From the NCBI RefSeq assembly GCF_000233715.2, contig NC_021184.1:4522001-4586000 (forward strand): a stretch of DNA of 64,000 nt, in the 5' to 3' direction. The position numbers and the translations under genes are program-made. This document shows, in pieces, positions 8,471 through 17,527 of this stretch; position 1 is the first letter of the stretch; every line of letters begins with the position of its first letter. This DNA is from Desulfoscipio gibsoniae DSM 7213 (GTDB lineage: Bacteria > Bacillota > Desulfotomaculia > Desulfotomaculales > Desulfallaceae). The notes beneath the pieces were generated by a model. That model made no database searches and was not told the origin of the DNA. It worked only from the letters and a program-made list of their open reading frames with translations.

Positions 8471-8693
8471 GTTTTTATACATTTCTGAGCTAAAAATCCC
8501 CCTTTTGCTCCTTGACTAGCGGACATGAGGTGTCCGCCATGGTACCCTTTTTATCCCCTAAACTGATATTGAAGGCGAAGGGAATAGTCCTTCAATAAAT
8601 TGGAACAGCCAAACGGCTCCCGTTTTAAAAAAAACGGCGAGTTTTTTGGCTGCTAGTCATGCCCTTTTCTCGCTGGAGAAAGGGGCTAATTTT

Positions 8694-9188
8694 ATGCCAA
8701 GAGGTTTCAAAACCAGTAAAAAGAACCGCACCAATTATGTCTATTACACAGCCGAAGGAACAAAGATCGTTATTACCCCAGGTGAAGATGGAGTTACCGA
8801 AGCCGACATTGAGCTTTTGCATGCTTTGGATGACCAAGAAGTGGACGAGCAGCGCCGCTATGGCTACCGGGTGAGCGTACACCTTGATGCTTACCACGAT
8901 GGTGAAGGTGGGGCTGCAGATGACCGCAATAAGTATCTCGCCAATAACAGTGCTAATCCAGAACAGCTTTACATGGAAGTAGAAGAGGAATTAGAGCATC
9001 TGGCTTCGTTGGACAGGCTTACCAAAGCCATGGAACATCTCCTACCAAAACAAAGGGAGCTGTTCAAAAAGGTATATGTAGACAAACGAACCAACGCGGA
9101 TATTGCTGCTGAAGAAGGTGTGACTGAAGTGGCCATCCGGAACCGGCTCAAAAAGATGCACGAGAAGCTAAAAAAACATTTCTCCTAA
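8694..9188 (+). CDS. Phage/ICE sigma-70-like regulator
   Basis: 164 residues from ATG 8694, with GAGAAAGGGG as ribosome site. The N-terminus (PRGFKTSKKNRTNYVYYTAEG) and the C-terminal helix-turn-helix (LLPKQRELFKKVYVDKRTNADIAAEEGVTEVAIRNRLKKM) match the sigma-factor-like proteins found in Firmicutes prophages and conjugative elements, where they control a neighbouring operon. It is the only full-length gene in the prophage scrap at 8.7-10.2 kb; its genuine targets are probably gone. Role inferred from family. Confidence 0.65.
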   Translation: MPRGFKTSKKNRTNYVYYTAEGTKIVITPGEDGVTEADIELLHALDDQEVDEQRRYGYRVSVHLDAYHDGEGGAADDRNKYLANNSANPEQLYMEVEEELEHLASLDRLTKAMEHLLPKQRELFKKVYVDKRTNADIAAEEGVTEVAIRNRLKKMHEKLKKHFS

Positions 9189-9193
9189 GAAGG

Positions 9194-9219
9194 GGGGGTT
9201 CGAATGAACCCTCTTTTTC
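9194..9219 (+). terminator. Terminator after the sigma-like gene
   Basis: GGGTTC-GAAT-GAACCC hairpin followed by TCTTTTTC. Confidence 0.55.
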
Positions 9220-9227
9220 GCTTATAG

Positions 9228-9503
9228 GTGAGGGGTATAAACTACTTCGTAAACGCAAATAGCATTACACCACCGGAAATTGTGGACAAAACTCTTAACC
9301 CCATCATGAGCCGCTCGGAGGTCTATTCCGGGGTATACGCAAGGGTCAGCATTAATTTCTATGCATTCAATTCCAATGGAAATCGTGGAATAGCCTGCGG
9401 CCTGGGTAACATCCAGAAAATCCGCGATGGTGAGCCCTTGGGTGTAAAAGCCAGTGCCGCTGAAGACTTCGCTTCGGACTATGATGACGATTTTTTGGAT
9501 TAA
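9228..9503 (+). pseudogene. DUF2815 phage ssDNA-binding-like protein, 3' fragment
   Basis: The C-terminal part (VYSGVYARVSINFYAFNSNG, then GIACGLGNIQKIRDGEPLG and an acidic tail ending DYDDDFLD) is typical of DUF2815, an OB-fold gp2.5-like phage single-stranded-DNA-binding family of about 180 residues. Only about half is left; the joint with unrelated sequence lies just downstream of the terminator. The acidic C-terminal tail is normal for such proteins. No ribosome site precedes the frame. Confidence 0.65.
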
Positions 9504-9573
9504 GCTAAAGTCCACTGCAATTAGAAGGGGTGGCGGGATTCCTGCCGCCCTATCCTTATAGGAGGTGTCTTAG

Positions 9574-9928
9574 GTGGCTCATATAAAAACGCTGTCCTGC
9601 GACATTGAAACTTATAGCAGTGCCGACCTGGGCAAATGCGGTGTCTACAAGTACGCCCAAGTCACAGGATTTTGAAGTGCTGTTATTTGCCTACTCCGTC
9701 GACGGTAGCGAAGTACGAGTTATTGATCTTGCGGGCGGCGAAGATCTGCCTGGCAAACGGGAACTGGGCCTGTTTTTCGGTATGGTCTGGCTCGGCAAAT
9801 GCGATGAACTTTGGGTATTTGGAAGCAATATTTCTAGCGGAATGAGCAAGGAAATCTCCAAGGCGAAAGAACGCGGCATTCCCATCAGGTATTTCACGAA
9901 ATACTGCGAGGAGGTGTGTGATACATGA
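9574..9928 (+). pseudogene. Phage DNA polymerase N-terminus, frameshifted and fused to a DUF7768-like tail
   Basis: A GTG at 9574 follows AGGAGGTG and gives IKTLSCDIETYSSADLGKCG, the exonuclease-motif start of phage family A DNA polymerase. After YKYAQ the frame shifts (extra base near 9660) and continues as DFEVLLFAYSVDGSEV. From about 9760 the product changes to LGLFFGMVWLGKCDELWVFG, then GMSKEISKAKERGIPIRYFT, which resembles the small phage/ICE domain DUF7768. So an internal deletion has joined two genes and a point frameshift has broken the first. It is not functional. Confidence 0.6.
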
Positions 9929-10161
9929 AAATTGCTGTCGGCAACAGCCGCATGGAGAAACGGTGGAAGAATCAGGACATCTCCCGGGAGGACTTCAAAA
10001 ACACTATCCGCACAACAAAGCGCACCACTGAAACCGTATTGGAATATCGCAAGATGAACAAAGCTCAGCAAGATACTATAAAAGACGTTGGCGGCTTCGT
10101 GGGCGGGGCACTGCGGGAAGGAAAGCGCAGGAATGGCTATGTGCTCTGGTGGAATATCTGA
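9925..10161 (+). pseudogene. VapE-like phage primase/helicase N-terminal fragment
   Basis: MKIAVGNSRMEKRWKNQDIS, then IRTTKRTTETVLEYRKMNKA and IKDVGGFVGGALREGKRRNG are the first residues of virulence-associated protein E-type phage replication proteins, which run to several hundred residues. The frame is cut after about 70 residues, where unrelated sequence begins. The ATG overlaps the end of the previous frame, as in the original phage operon. Confidence 0.6.
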
Positions 10162-10211
10162 TGAAGTATGGTTTCAAGCGGGAAGTTGAGGCAATTTTGA
10201 AGAATTTGTAA
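10135..10211 (+). pseudogene. C-terminal scrap of the regulator-like protein found at 48820-49578
   Basis: In one frame this reads LVEYLMKYGFKREVEAILKN and stops, nearly the same as the last 20 residues of the intact protein at 48820-49578 (LVEYLMKYGFKREVETLLRN). It is the right-hand edge of the prophage scrap and shows that its lost genes included a relative of that protein. Confidence 0.65.
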
Positions 10212-10245
10212 AAATATTTGTTCTCGTCGTGATTTGTTTTTATGG

Positions 10246-10271
10246 TATAATATTTAGTTACAAGATATAAT
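10246..10271 (+). promoter_or_regulatory. Possible promoter region for the third Rpn gene
   Basis: Two TATAAT boxes (10246-10251 and 10266-10271) lie 20-45 bases upstream of the ATG; neither has a clear -35 box at 17 bases. AACGGGTGATAAAATG gives a weak ribosome site. Confidence 0.35.
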
Positions 10272-10292
10272 AGAGATAGAACGGGTGATAAA

Positions 10293-11261
10293 ATGAAAAT
10301 CCAAAACCCCCACGATAAATTCTTTAAGGAAACCCTCGGCAATGTAGCCGTAGCCAAGGATTTTCTAAATAACTATTTGCCCCAAAGTGTTATGAATATA
10401 ATAGATGTAGACACCCTTGAGCCGCAAAAAGACAGCTTTATTAATAAAAAGTTGCAGGAAAGTTTTTCAGATCTCCTTTTTAAGGCCAGCATAAACAAAC
10501 GGGAAGGATACCTTTATTTTCTCTTTGAACACAAAAGCCAACCTAGCCGGGATATTGCTTTCCAACTGCTAAGATATATGGTGGAAATCTGGAATGCCAA
10601 AATCAGTAAAGAGGAGACTTATGAGCTACCGGTTATCATCCCACTGGTAGTCTACCACGGCCAAGAAGGCTGGAATATAAAAGCTTTAGGGGAAATGATT
10701 CCAAGGTATGAAGAACTGCCAAGGGATGTGCAGGCATTCATACCAGACTATAAATATCTGCTATATGATCTTTCAAGGTATACGGATAGGGAAATAAAAG
10801 GCGAAGCACAGCTCAGGATATTCCTTACCATGTTAAGGGATATATACACCAAAGACAGCAAGGGGCTTGTGAAGTCTATTTTCCGAGCAGTGGAGTATCT
10901 ACAAGAACTGGAAGATAAAGAGACCGGGGTAGATTACTTTGAAACCCTAATCAGATATGTATTCAGTGCTGGAAAGAACTTAACGAAATCAGATATTAAT
11001 GAGATAATCAAAAGAATTGAAACTACCTACCCAGAAGGGAGTGAGAAGATGGTGACTATAGCAGAAATGTTTAGGGAAGAAGGAAAAGAAGAAGGCATCA
11101 TGAAAGGTATGGAACGGGGAATAGAAATTGGTGCCAGAAAGAAAGAAATCGATGTTGTTAAGAGATTAGCAAAAATGGGGTTGTCCATGGAGCAAATTAT
11201 TGATGCTGTAGATTTACCTAAAAAAGAAGTAGAAAAAATAGTTAAAGAGGCTATTTTATAA
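10293..11261 (+). CDS. Rpn-family PD-(D/E)XK nuclease/transposase (YhgA-like)
   Basis: 322 residues, intact. It shows the family start (NPHDKFFKETLGNVAVAKDFL), the catalytic region (FSDLLFKA then YLYFLFEHKSQPSRDIAFQLLRYMVEIW), and the C-terminal helical, charged repeat region (REEGKEEGIMKGMERGIEIG) ending in a KMGLSMEQIIDAVDLP helix. Rpn proteins cut DNA and raise recombination rates; here that is inferred from the family. The gene sits between prophage scraps and an S-layer cassette remnant. Confidence 0.8.
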   Translation: MKIQNPHDKFFKETLGNVAVAKDFLNNYLPQSVMNIIDVDTLEPQKDSFINKKLQESFSDLLFKASINKREGYLYFLFEHKSQPSRDIAFQLLRYMVEIWNAKISKEETYELPVIIPLVVYHGQEGWNIKALGEMIPRYEELPRDVQAFIPDYKYLLYDLSRYTDREIKGEAQLRIFLTMLRDIYTKDSKGLVKSIFRAVEYLQELEDKETGVDYFETLIRYVFSAGKNLTKSDINEIIKRIETTYPEGSEKMVTIAEMFREEGKEEGIMKGMERGIEIGARKKEIDVVKRLAKMGLSMEQIIDAVDLPKKEVEKIVKEAIL

Positions 11262-11346
11262 GAAAACCTTTATGAATAATAAGCTTATATTTCCTAACCC
11301 TATGGATAATTTACTAATAATATCGACTGGAACTACAATGCCAAGT

Positions 11347-11391
11347 TAAGAAGCCCCCAAGCCCTTGGTACTACTGGGTTTGCGGGGTTTT
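11347..11391 (+). terminator. Terminator-like hairpin that leads the S-layer cassette
   Basis: CCCCCAAGCCC and GGGTTTGCGGGG pair and are followed by TTTTTAATATA. The same hairpin, with related sequence, stands before the S-layer-like gene at 48109. It could end the Rpn transcript, and it leaves the cassette behind it without a promoter. Confidence 0.6.
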
Positions 11392-12424
11392 TAATATACA
11401 CGAACCCTTGTTCTTTAGTGCTATTAACGCTACAACTATTCAAGTAACTTTCAGCGATGGCGTTACCCAAAATTTTACAGTAGCAACCCTTAGTGAGGGT
11501 GAAAATACCAGAACAATTACCTATAATGGCAAAACATTCACAGTAAACTGTAAACTATGTTGCAAAGCCTACTGTTGAGAAAGTAGAATTTGATAACTAC
11601 CGCCACATTAAAGTAACTTTTAATACCATAGTTGATCTAACAACTGCTGCTGACCCTAGAAATTATTATTTTGAAATTGTAGAAGGGGATGCAGATTATC
11701 AAGCTTTACCAACACTTGGAACCAGCAATCAGTTAGATGACATTGTTACAACATACGCTGGTTCATGGTGGGATGATCATATTATTGCATCTACTGAAGG
11801 TGGAAAAACTGTTGTTGATATTTATCTGCCTGAAGATGCTAGATTTACCAACGTTGGCGACGATAATGAAGCTGGACCCTCTGTAATTAACCCGGATACC
11901 GGTGACGCTGAACGCACATTAACAATTAATATGGCCGGCGGAAGCCAGAAACTGCTTGTTAAGAAATCTTTGAAGTGCCTCAAGATTCCGTCCCTTCTGA
12001 CGGCGATGTTGCATTCTCGGTTGAAGGTGTAACCAACCCTGATGGTGGTATGATGACTAAAGTTAACACAGAAGTTGCTCTTCTTGATAACACCAGACCT
12101 GTTTCTATCAAAACAAGAAGTGTCTGTCAGAGACAAATCATCATGACGTTTGATGAGCCTCTGAATTTCAGGGAAAATGCCAACGAAGTTACTGCTGCTA
12201 AGAACTTCAAAGTTAAGATCGGTTCAAGCACAATTACCATACTGAAAGCTGCCGTAGTTAATGGCAAAAGAACTGTCACCCTGGATCTAGGCTCTGACCT
12301 GCCTGATGCTGGCGACATAACCATTAAGGTTGTAGCTGATGCCAACGGCAACATCAATATTATTGATGCTTCTCAGAACAAGAATCCGCTGAACGATGAC
12401 ATGACTTACACTATTGATAGATAA
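11380..12424 (+). pseudogene. S-layer-like Ig-repeat cassette, two frameshifts
   Basis: Joined frames give about 340 residues of Ig-like surface protein: FFSAINATTIQVTFSDGV, then EKVEFDNYRHIKVTFNTIVD, then AFSVEGVTNPDGG, VALLDNTRPVSIKTRS and, at the end, NPLNDDMTYTIDR. A tandem 7-bp duplication (GTAAACT at 11543-11549 and 11550-11556) breaks the frame; a second, single-base loss lies near 11965-11972. It lacks signal peptide, SLH domains, promoter and ribosome site. The leader encodes VFNIHE in frame with SAINA, matching VFNIQE..SAINA at the start of the 48109 gene. It reads as a silent cassette that has decayed. Confidence 0.7.
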
Positions 12425-12471
12425 TAGATTTATTCAGTAATGTAAGCCGATTAACTAAAAATAACTAAAAG

Positions 12472-12505
12472 TATGGGGGCGAATATATTCGCCCCCATAT
12501 TAAAA
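12472..12505 (+). terminator. Perfect-hairpin terminator
   Basis: TATGGGGGCGAA (12472-12483) pairs exactly with TTCGCCCCCATA (12488-12499), followed by TTAAAATTTT. It works in both directions in principle. Confidence 0.6.
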
Positions 12506-12552
12506 TTTTCCATCATTAAAGGATCACAGCTCTAGGAGAATGTTGAAAAAGT

Positions 12553-12708
12553 ATGATTAAACGTGGATACGGGATGACTAGTTTGTATGGAGTTATGAAA
12601 GCACTTGAATATGAAGAGGTCTTAAATAAGAAATACAAAGAACATCCTCTTATTGGCTATTACAAAAGCTATGGAATTACCCCACCAGCGCCTGAAGTAC
12701 CGATATGA
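12553..12708 (+). CDS. Small hypothetical protein, 51 residues
   Basis: ATG 12553 to TGA 12706-12708. The product is basic with aromatic residues (MIKRGYGMTSLYGVMKALEY, ending YGITPPAPEVPI). A GGAGAA 15 bases upstream is a weak ribosome site. Not recognised; it may be the remnant of a longer gene. Confidence 0.3.
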   Translation: MIKRGYGMTSLYGVMKALEYEEVLNKKYKEHPLIGYYKSYGITPPAPEVPI

Positions 12709-12912
12709 TCGCCACGATCGATAATTTTTTTCGATAAAAACATCAAAAACATATTAAATGTAAGCATTATTTATGTCGTTTTTTTAATAATTGCAGGAAA
12801 TTCATTCCTCCCGAGCGAATAGATATGCCTAAAAAATAAGCAACGGGAGGGATAAATAAACATTATTTACTTTAAAAAAATACAACTAAATAACTAATAA
12901 GGAGGAAACTGT
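12709..12912 (+). promoter_or_regulatory. Leader region of the clostripain-like gene with a stem-loop
   Basis: No ORF. CCTCCCG (about 12809) pairs with CGGGAGG (about 12844) across 28 bases, and AAGGAGG lies nine bases before the ATG 12913. The stem might regulate the gene, but no known riboswitch consensus was recognised. Confidence 0.3.
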
Positions 12913-15213
12913 ATGAAATCAAAACATCTAAAAATTTCGTTCGGCCTTTTTTGGGCGCTGTGCATGATTTTTGTTATGTCACCGGCATCCTTTGCGGAAA
13001 CTGTTAGCAGTCCCGAATTATCCAGTTACACTTTTATGGTTTACTTAAACGGCACCGACCTGGAAAGCGAAGATCAAGGCGATGGAACAGTGGCGGGGGC
13101 CGGTTCAAATGACCTCGATGAAATGATGGCTATCGGGTCGGAGCCAGGCGTGCTGAACGTTGTGGTTCAAACCGGTGGTACAAAACAATGGCGCAACACA
13201 AGTATTTCTCCTGAAACAAACCAGCGCTGGTATATAAAAAATAATGAGATGGAACTTATCGAAGACGTAGGCCAAGTGAATATGGCGGAACCGGAAACCC
13301 TAAAAGATTTCATTATATGGACGGCTACCGAATATCCGGCTGAAAAGTATGTACTGGCTTTGTGGAATCACGGTGGGGGAGCGCATGGTGGATATGCGCA
13401 TGATGAGCTTTTTGAGGATAAGTCCACTTTATCCCTGGCCGACATCCGAACAGCTTTGGAACAAGCATCCGGTCAATCAGGCATAGCTTTCGAACTTATA
13501 GGCTTTGACGCCTGTCTCATGGCGACAATTGAGACAGCTTATATTGTAAGCCCCTTCACTAAATATTTTATAGGTTCAGAAGAAACAGAACCCGGACACG
13601 GGTGGAACTATACACCCATTTTTCAAAAGATTCTAGATGATCCAACCATAAGCGGCGATAAACTCGGGGAAGCAATAGCCCAAGGGTTTAGGGAACAAGC
13701 CCTGGAATGGGACACAGCAGATGAAACAACCCTTTCGGTCATAAACGCAAAGAAAATTGGCCCTGTCATTGAAGCTCTGGAAGCACTGGTTAGCAAAGCA
13801 GGTACCGACATAGATGAACCGGCGGCTTATGTAGAGTTCGCCAAGGGAAGAAATAAAGCCGAAGACTATGGCAACAGCGGCGGAGCTCACGGCGACAGCA
13901 CAGATATGGTTGATATCGGAAATCTGGCCAAGCAACTGCAAAATCAGCATCCTGAAGAAACTTCCAATATAATCAGTGCACTGAATAACGCCGTAGTTTT
14001 TAATCTGACTCCCCCGGAAAAGAAACCAAATGCCACCGGCCTGACCGTATACCTGCCATGTAAGGATAAAGAAGGATTTGAAGATAAACTAACAAACTAT
14101 AAAGAAATAAATTTTTCCCCTGTTTACACGGAATTTATAGAAAAATACGGGCAAATAGTAGTTTCTGATACTACGGGGGTAGAACTGGAAGATTCAAACC
14201 CGGCCAGTACAAGCGACCAGGAAAATAGCACTGCCGGCAGCAGCAATATCTTGTCATCGGCGGCCAGTGCCTATAACGGAGAAGATATTACCTTGCCATC
14301 CAAGTCATTTAGCAATAGTAATATAAGGGTAATCAATTTCAACAAGCCAGTAGACGCCAATACTATTTTCATTAATGAAAACATTTACATTACAAATGAT
14401 AAAAACGGCACATCTACTCCATTCCTTATTGAAAAATATGAGCTAACAGATAATAATACCAAGCTGACACTAACCACCAAAGATTACTTTGAACCCGGTG
14501 AAACATATTCAATTTATATTAAAAAGGATATCAGCTCCAAGGAAATAAAATCGACAGATGGTAAAACACTGAAGGACAACTACAAAATGGTCTTTACTAT
14601 TATCAGTGAAGACAGGTTTGAAATAAAAATAAAGGAATCGGATATCAGCAAGGTGAATATGATTTATTCAGTTCTAGGTCAGTATTACGACAACAACACC
14701 AAAATTAGATTCCTGGGCATGGATAACGACGTGGACTTTGATGAAACAACCGGCATAGTAAGAGATAATTTCGACGGCACGTGGGTTCAACTGGGCGGCC
14801 AGTTTGTATCATTGTTCCTTATGGATGAAAACGACGGTAAATATAGCTATTCAGTACCAATTAAACTCAACGGCCAAGATATGGACCTGCAAATAATCTA
14901 CGATACCAATACCGAAACCACCAGTATACTGGGCGCTTGGAAAGGCATCGACCCAGATACAGGTTTATCGGATAGAAATATTATTAAGTTAAAAGCCGGT
15001 GATATCATTACTCCAATGTTTTACTCTTATGACCTCGTTACTGACAAAGACGAAGACATTCCAGGCGAACCATTCACAGTGCAGGATCCTACAAAATTAG
15101 AGCTTCAGGGTGATTATCTTCCCCAGGGCGAATACCTGTATGGATTCTATATCGAGGATATCGCGCAAAATGATACTTGTTCCGAATTTGTGGACATCTC
15201 CCTTCTTGACTAG
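12913..15213 (+). CDS. Secreted clostripain-like (C11) cysteine protease with Ig-like domain
   Basis: 766 residues. A signal peptide (KISFGLFWALCMIFVMSPASFA) is followed by a peptidase C11 domain at about 35-400: start YTFMVYLNGTDLES, catalytic His in LALWNHGGGAHGG, catalytic Cys in IGFDACLMATIETAY. Around 440-590 lies an SbsA-type Ig-like domain (IRVINFNKPVDANTIFINEN, then FEPGETYSIYIKKDI), and the rest is an unrecognised extracellular region (about 600-766). C11 enzymes cleave after Arg or Lys. AAGGAGGAAACTGT ATG gives a strong start. It stands first in a block of secreted proteins and has its own terminator. Substrate unknown; surface-protein processing is possible. Confidence 0.8.
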   Translation: MKSKHLKISFGLFWALCMIFVMSPASFAETVSSPELSSYTFMVYLNGTDLESEDQGDGTVAGAGSNDLDEMMAIGSEPGVLNVVVQTGGTKQWRNTSISPETNQRWYIKNNEMELIEDVGQVNMAEPETLKDFIIWTATEYPAEKYVLALWNHGGGAHGGYAHDELFEDKSTLSLADIRTALEQASGQSGIAFELIGFDACLMATIETAYIVSPFTKYFIGSEETEPGHGWNYTPIFQKILDDPTISGDKLGEAIAQGFREQALEWDTADETTLSVINAKKIGPVIEALEALVSKAGTDIDEPAAYVEFAKGRNKAEDYGNSGGAHGDSTDMVDIGNLAKQLQNQHPEETSNIISALNNAVVFNLTPPEKKPNATGLTVYLPCKDKEGFEDKLTNYKEINFSPVYTEFIEKYGQIVVSDTTGVELEDSNPASTSDQENSTAGSSNILSSAASAYNGEDITLPSKSFSNSNIRVINFNKPVDANTIFINENIYITNDKNGTSTPFLIEKYELTDNNTKLTLTTKDYFEPGETYSIYIKKDISSKEIKSTDGKTLKDNYKMVFTIISEDRFEIKIKESDISKVNMIYSVLGQYYDNNTKIRFLGMDNDVDFDETTGIVRDNFDGTWVQLGGQFVSLFLMDENDGKYSYSVPIKLNGQDMDLQIIYDTNTETTSILGAWKGIDPDTGLSDRNIIKLKAGDIITPMFYSYDLVTDKDEDIPGEPFTVQDPTKLELQGDYLPQGEYLYGFYIEDIAQNDTCSEFVDISLLD

Positions 15214-15223
15214 GCATTAAAGA

Positions 15224-15266
15224 AAGACGGCAGAAAGATCCATTCAGGACTTACGGCCGTCTTTTT
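15224..15266 (+). terminator. Terminator after the clostripain-like gene
   Basis: AAGACGGC pairs with GCCGTCTT, followed by TTTT. Bases 15267-15480 hold no gene. Confidence 0.75.
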
Positions 15267-15480
15267 TCGCCTCATTATATCTTTTATCCCATAATCGGTA
15301 CACTTAAAAAGTGTCTCCGAAGGATTTTTCCCCAGGCAAACTTTTATCTGCTGCAGTTTTAATTTTCCTTTGTGCTAATTTTACTAGTCCACAATCCATC
15401 CTTGTCCTACCTTAACACCTTGAAATGAATGTTTATATCAATTAAAATAGAAAAAAGTTGTAAAAAAGGAGGAATATATT

Positions 15481-16908
15481 ATGAAAAAGACAAGACTAAA
15501 CTTTTTTTTGATTTTAGCGGCAATATTTTTAAGCTTTATAGTAGTTACTTCCGCTATTGCGGAAGTACAGGAAAACCAGGAAATAGCTATTGAAAGCGTT
15601 ACGCTGAATAAAACCGAGCTAGCGCTAACGGTGGAAGGTTCTTCGGAAACATTAGTGGCCACGGTGCTGCCGGCAAATGCAACAAATCAATTAGTTGAAT
15701 GGTCATCCAGCGCTCCGGAAGTGGCGACTGTTGAAAATGGAGCAGTAACGCCTGTTGCCGTGGGTAATGCTGTTATCACTGTAAAAACAGTGGACGGTGA
15801 TAAAACTGCGACATGTTCAGTAGTAGTTAGTGAAGAGCCGCAGAACGACGAAAGGTGGCAAGAATGGAAAGAGCTTGTGCCGCCGGTTAAAGTATGGACA
15901 GTCACCTTTAATGCACCTATATTGCCCGATTCAGTCAATTCCAAAAGTGTATATGTTCAAAGCAACAAGAATGGCAAACCAATAAATTGCAGCACAGAGT
16001 TAAGCGAAGATAATAAAACTATAACCATTAACCCGCCTCCGGAAGGATATATGCCCGGCCAGAAATATATTCTCTTTATTAAGAACAAGGTAAAATCAGC
16101 TTCGGGAAAACTTTTAACGAAGCCAATCAAGATGATGTTTAGTGTTAAACCGGCGGAAACGTCAGAGGCAGTTGTGATTAATGGGATTACGGAAGATCCG
16201 GCAGTCATTGGAAAAGTAGTGGTGACTACCGATAGTGATACGAACCTGGCTGCTATTCAGGCAGGGATCACCATGTCCAATAAGAACTTGGCATGGGAGC
16301 AAGTAGACCCCCGAACCTTCACGGTAACCGTACCCGGTGCGGCGAAAGGTGAGAAGTATGCTTTTACCCTGAACACAGGCTTTACTGTGGGGTCCGGTGT
16401 TGATGTGGAAGTGGAGTGGGCAGAAGAAAACCTGCCTTTTACTTTAATATCCACGGCGTATCAGGAGAATCACCCCATTCCGGTTAAATATGCCGGCTAC
16501 GAAGCCGGTGGGCAAAATATTAGCATTCCGCTTACCTGGAGCAATTTGCCTGCGGATACCAAATCCCTGGCCCTGATTATGTACGATTTACACCCTATCG
16601 CAAATAACTGGGTTCACTGGGCAGTAATTAACATTCCGGCAACCGCAACGGAACTACCGGAAGGAGCCTCGGGTACAGCGCAAATGCCCAACGGCTGTGT
16701 TGAATTAATTAATACTTTCGGTACATGCGGCTATGGCGGACCGGAACCGCCGGCAGAATCAGGGGAGCATCAATACAAAATCGTACTTTATGCACTGAAT
16801 GTTGATAGCCTAGACCTGTCCGGTCAGGTTACGCTGGCGCAGTTTGAGTCTTCCGTTAGCGAAAATAGTTTAGGCAGCGCGGAACTATCGGGTGTTTTTT
16901 CTCAATAA
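15481..16908 (+). CDS. Secreted Big2 - SbsA-Ig - PEBP (YbhB/YbcL-like) fusion protein
   Basis: 475 residues. A signal peptide (about 1-27, FLILAAIFLSFIVVTSAIA) is followed by a Big2 domain at about 36-118 (VTLNKTELALTVEGSSETL, then VEWSSSAPEVATVENG), an SbsA-type Ig-like domain at about 130-220 (VWTVTFNAPILPDSVNSKSV), a linker domain, and a C-terminal phosphatidylethanolamine-binding-protein domain at about 318-475 (LTWSNLPADTKSLALIMYD, NNWVHWAVINIPA, CGYGGPEPP). The PEBP pieces match bacterial YbhB/YbcL proteins, usually single-domain proteins. AAAGGAGGAATATATT ATG marks the start. Cell-wall attachment of a PEBP domain is unusual; ligand unknown. Confidence 0.8.
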   Translation: MKKTRLNFFLILAAIFLSFIVVTSAIAEVQENQEIAIESVTLNKTELALTVEGSSETLVATVLPANATNQLVEWSSSAPEVATVENGAVTPVAVGNAVITVKTVDGDKTATCSVVVSEEPQNDERWQEWKELVPPVKVWTVTFNAPILPDSVNSKSVYVQSNKNGKPINCSTELSEDNKTITINPPPEGYMPGQKYILFIKNKVKSASGKLLTKPIKMMFSVKPAETSEAVVINGITEDPAVIGKVVVTTDSDTNLAAIQAGITMSNKNLAWEQVDPRTFTVTVPGAAKGEKYAFTLNTGFTVGSGVDVEVEWAEENLPFTLISTAYQENHPIPVKYAGYEAGGQNISIPLTWSNLPADTKSLALIMYDLHPIANNWVHWAVINIPATATELPEGASGTAQMPNGCVELINTFGTCGYGGPEPPAESGEHQYKIVLYALNVDSLDLSGQVTLAQFESSVSENSLGSAELSGVFSQ

Positions 16909-16940
16909 ACTATGTTCACTAGGTTTACAAAATACGTTAA

Positions 16941-16986
16941 CAACAAAAGGGTCAACCGCTTTCACATACGGTTGACCCTTTTGTTG
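16941..16986 (+). terminator. Terminator with a perfect 17-bp stem
   Basis: CAACAAAAGGGTCAACC pairs exactly with GGTTGACCCTTTTGTTG. It closes the PEBP gene and would work in both directions. Bases 17000-17225 contain nothing recognised. Confidence 0.7.
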
Positions 16987-17225
16987 TTTATTCCATACCA
17001 TCCATACCTGCTCTTGCGAAACAAAGCTATATTTTTTTGCAAACTAATGAAGGAGTATTACCTAAAATATAGAATATTTATACATTTATCATATTAGTAT
17101 ATAGCAAAAATCCCATTAGCAAAAGAGGTGGTGGTAAAAACATTGTTTGCAGTACCCTGCAGTGGAAGACAGAAGTATTCAAATCAAACAATCGTTATTG
17201 AATAACTGTGGTCCTATAACTCGGT

Positions 17226-17294
17226 GGGGGACTGTCCCCTTTTGGGAGGTTCTGGATGGGGCTTTTTAAGCCCCGTCCGGCTTCCGACCCGAGC
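17226..17294 (-). repeat. Palindromic element, hairpin A (copy 8)
   Basis: GGGGGACTGTCCCCTTTTGGG, GGATGGGGCTT..AAGCCCCGTCC, ending CCGACCCGAGCA: the full A unit in reverse orientation, without hairpin B. It sits 230 bases before the IS. Confidence 0.75.
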
Positions 17295-17527
17295 AAAAGA
17301 TTGATTATGCCTTCCGGAATTTCCCACGAGCATAAGTGAATCAATTAAGCTTACCCGTAAACCAAACCGCTTGATCAGTTTCTTCCTATCTAACCTGTAG
17401 GTAAATTTATTAGATAATATAAACTCAAATTAAAAGGAAAGTTGGAAATTAATAGCGAATGTCCAAGCATATATCTTTTGAAATAGAATTGAGGTTTAAA
17501 AAGTGTTATCAAATGATTGGCTAATTA

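Noticed and set aside
12709-12912. Riboswitch upstream of the clostripain-like gene
   Set aside because: A stem (CCTCCCG/CGGGAGG) is present, but no known aptamer consensus such as c-di-GMP-I or preQ1 could be matched.
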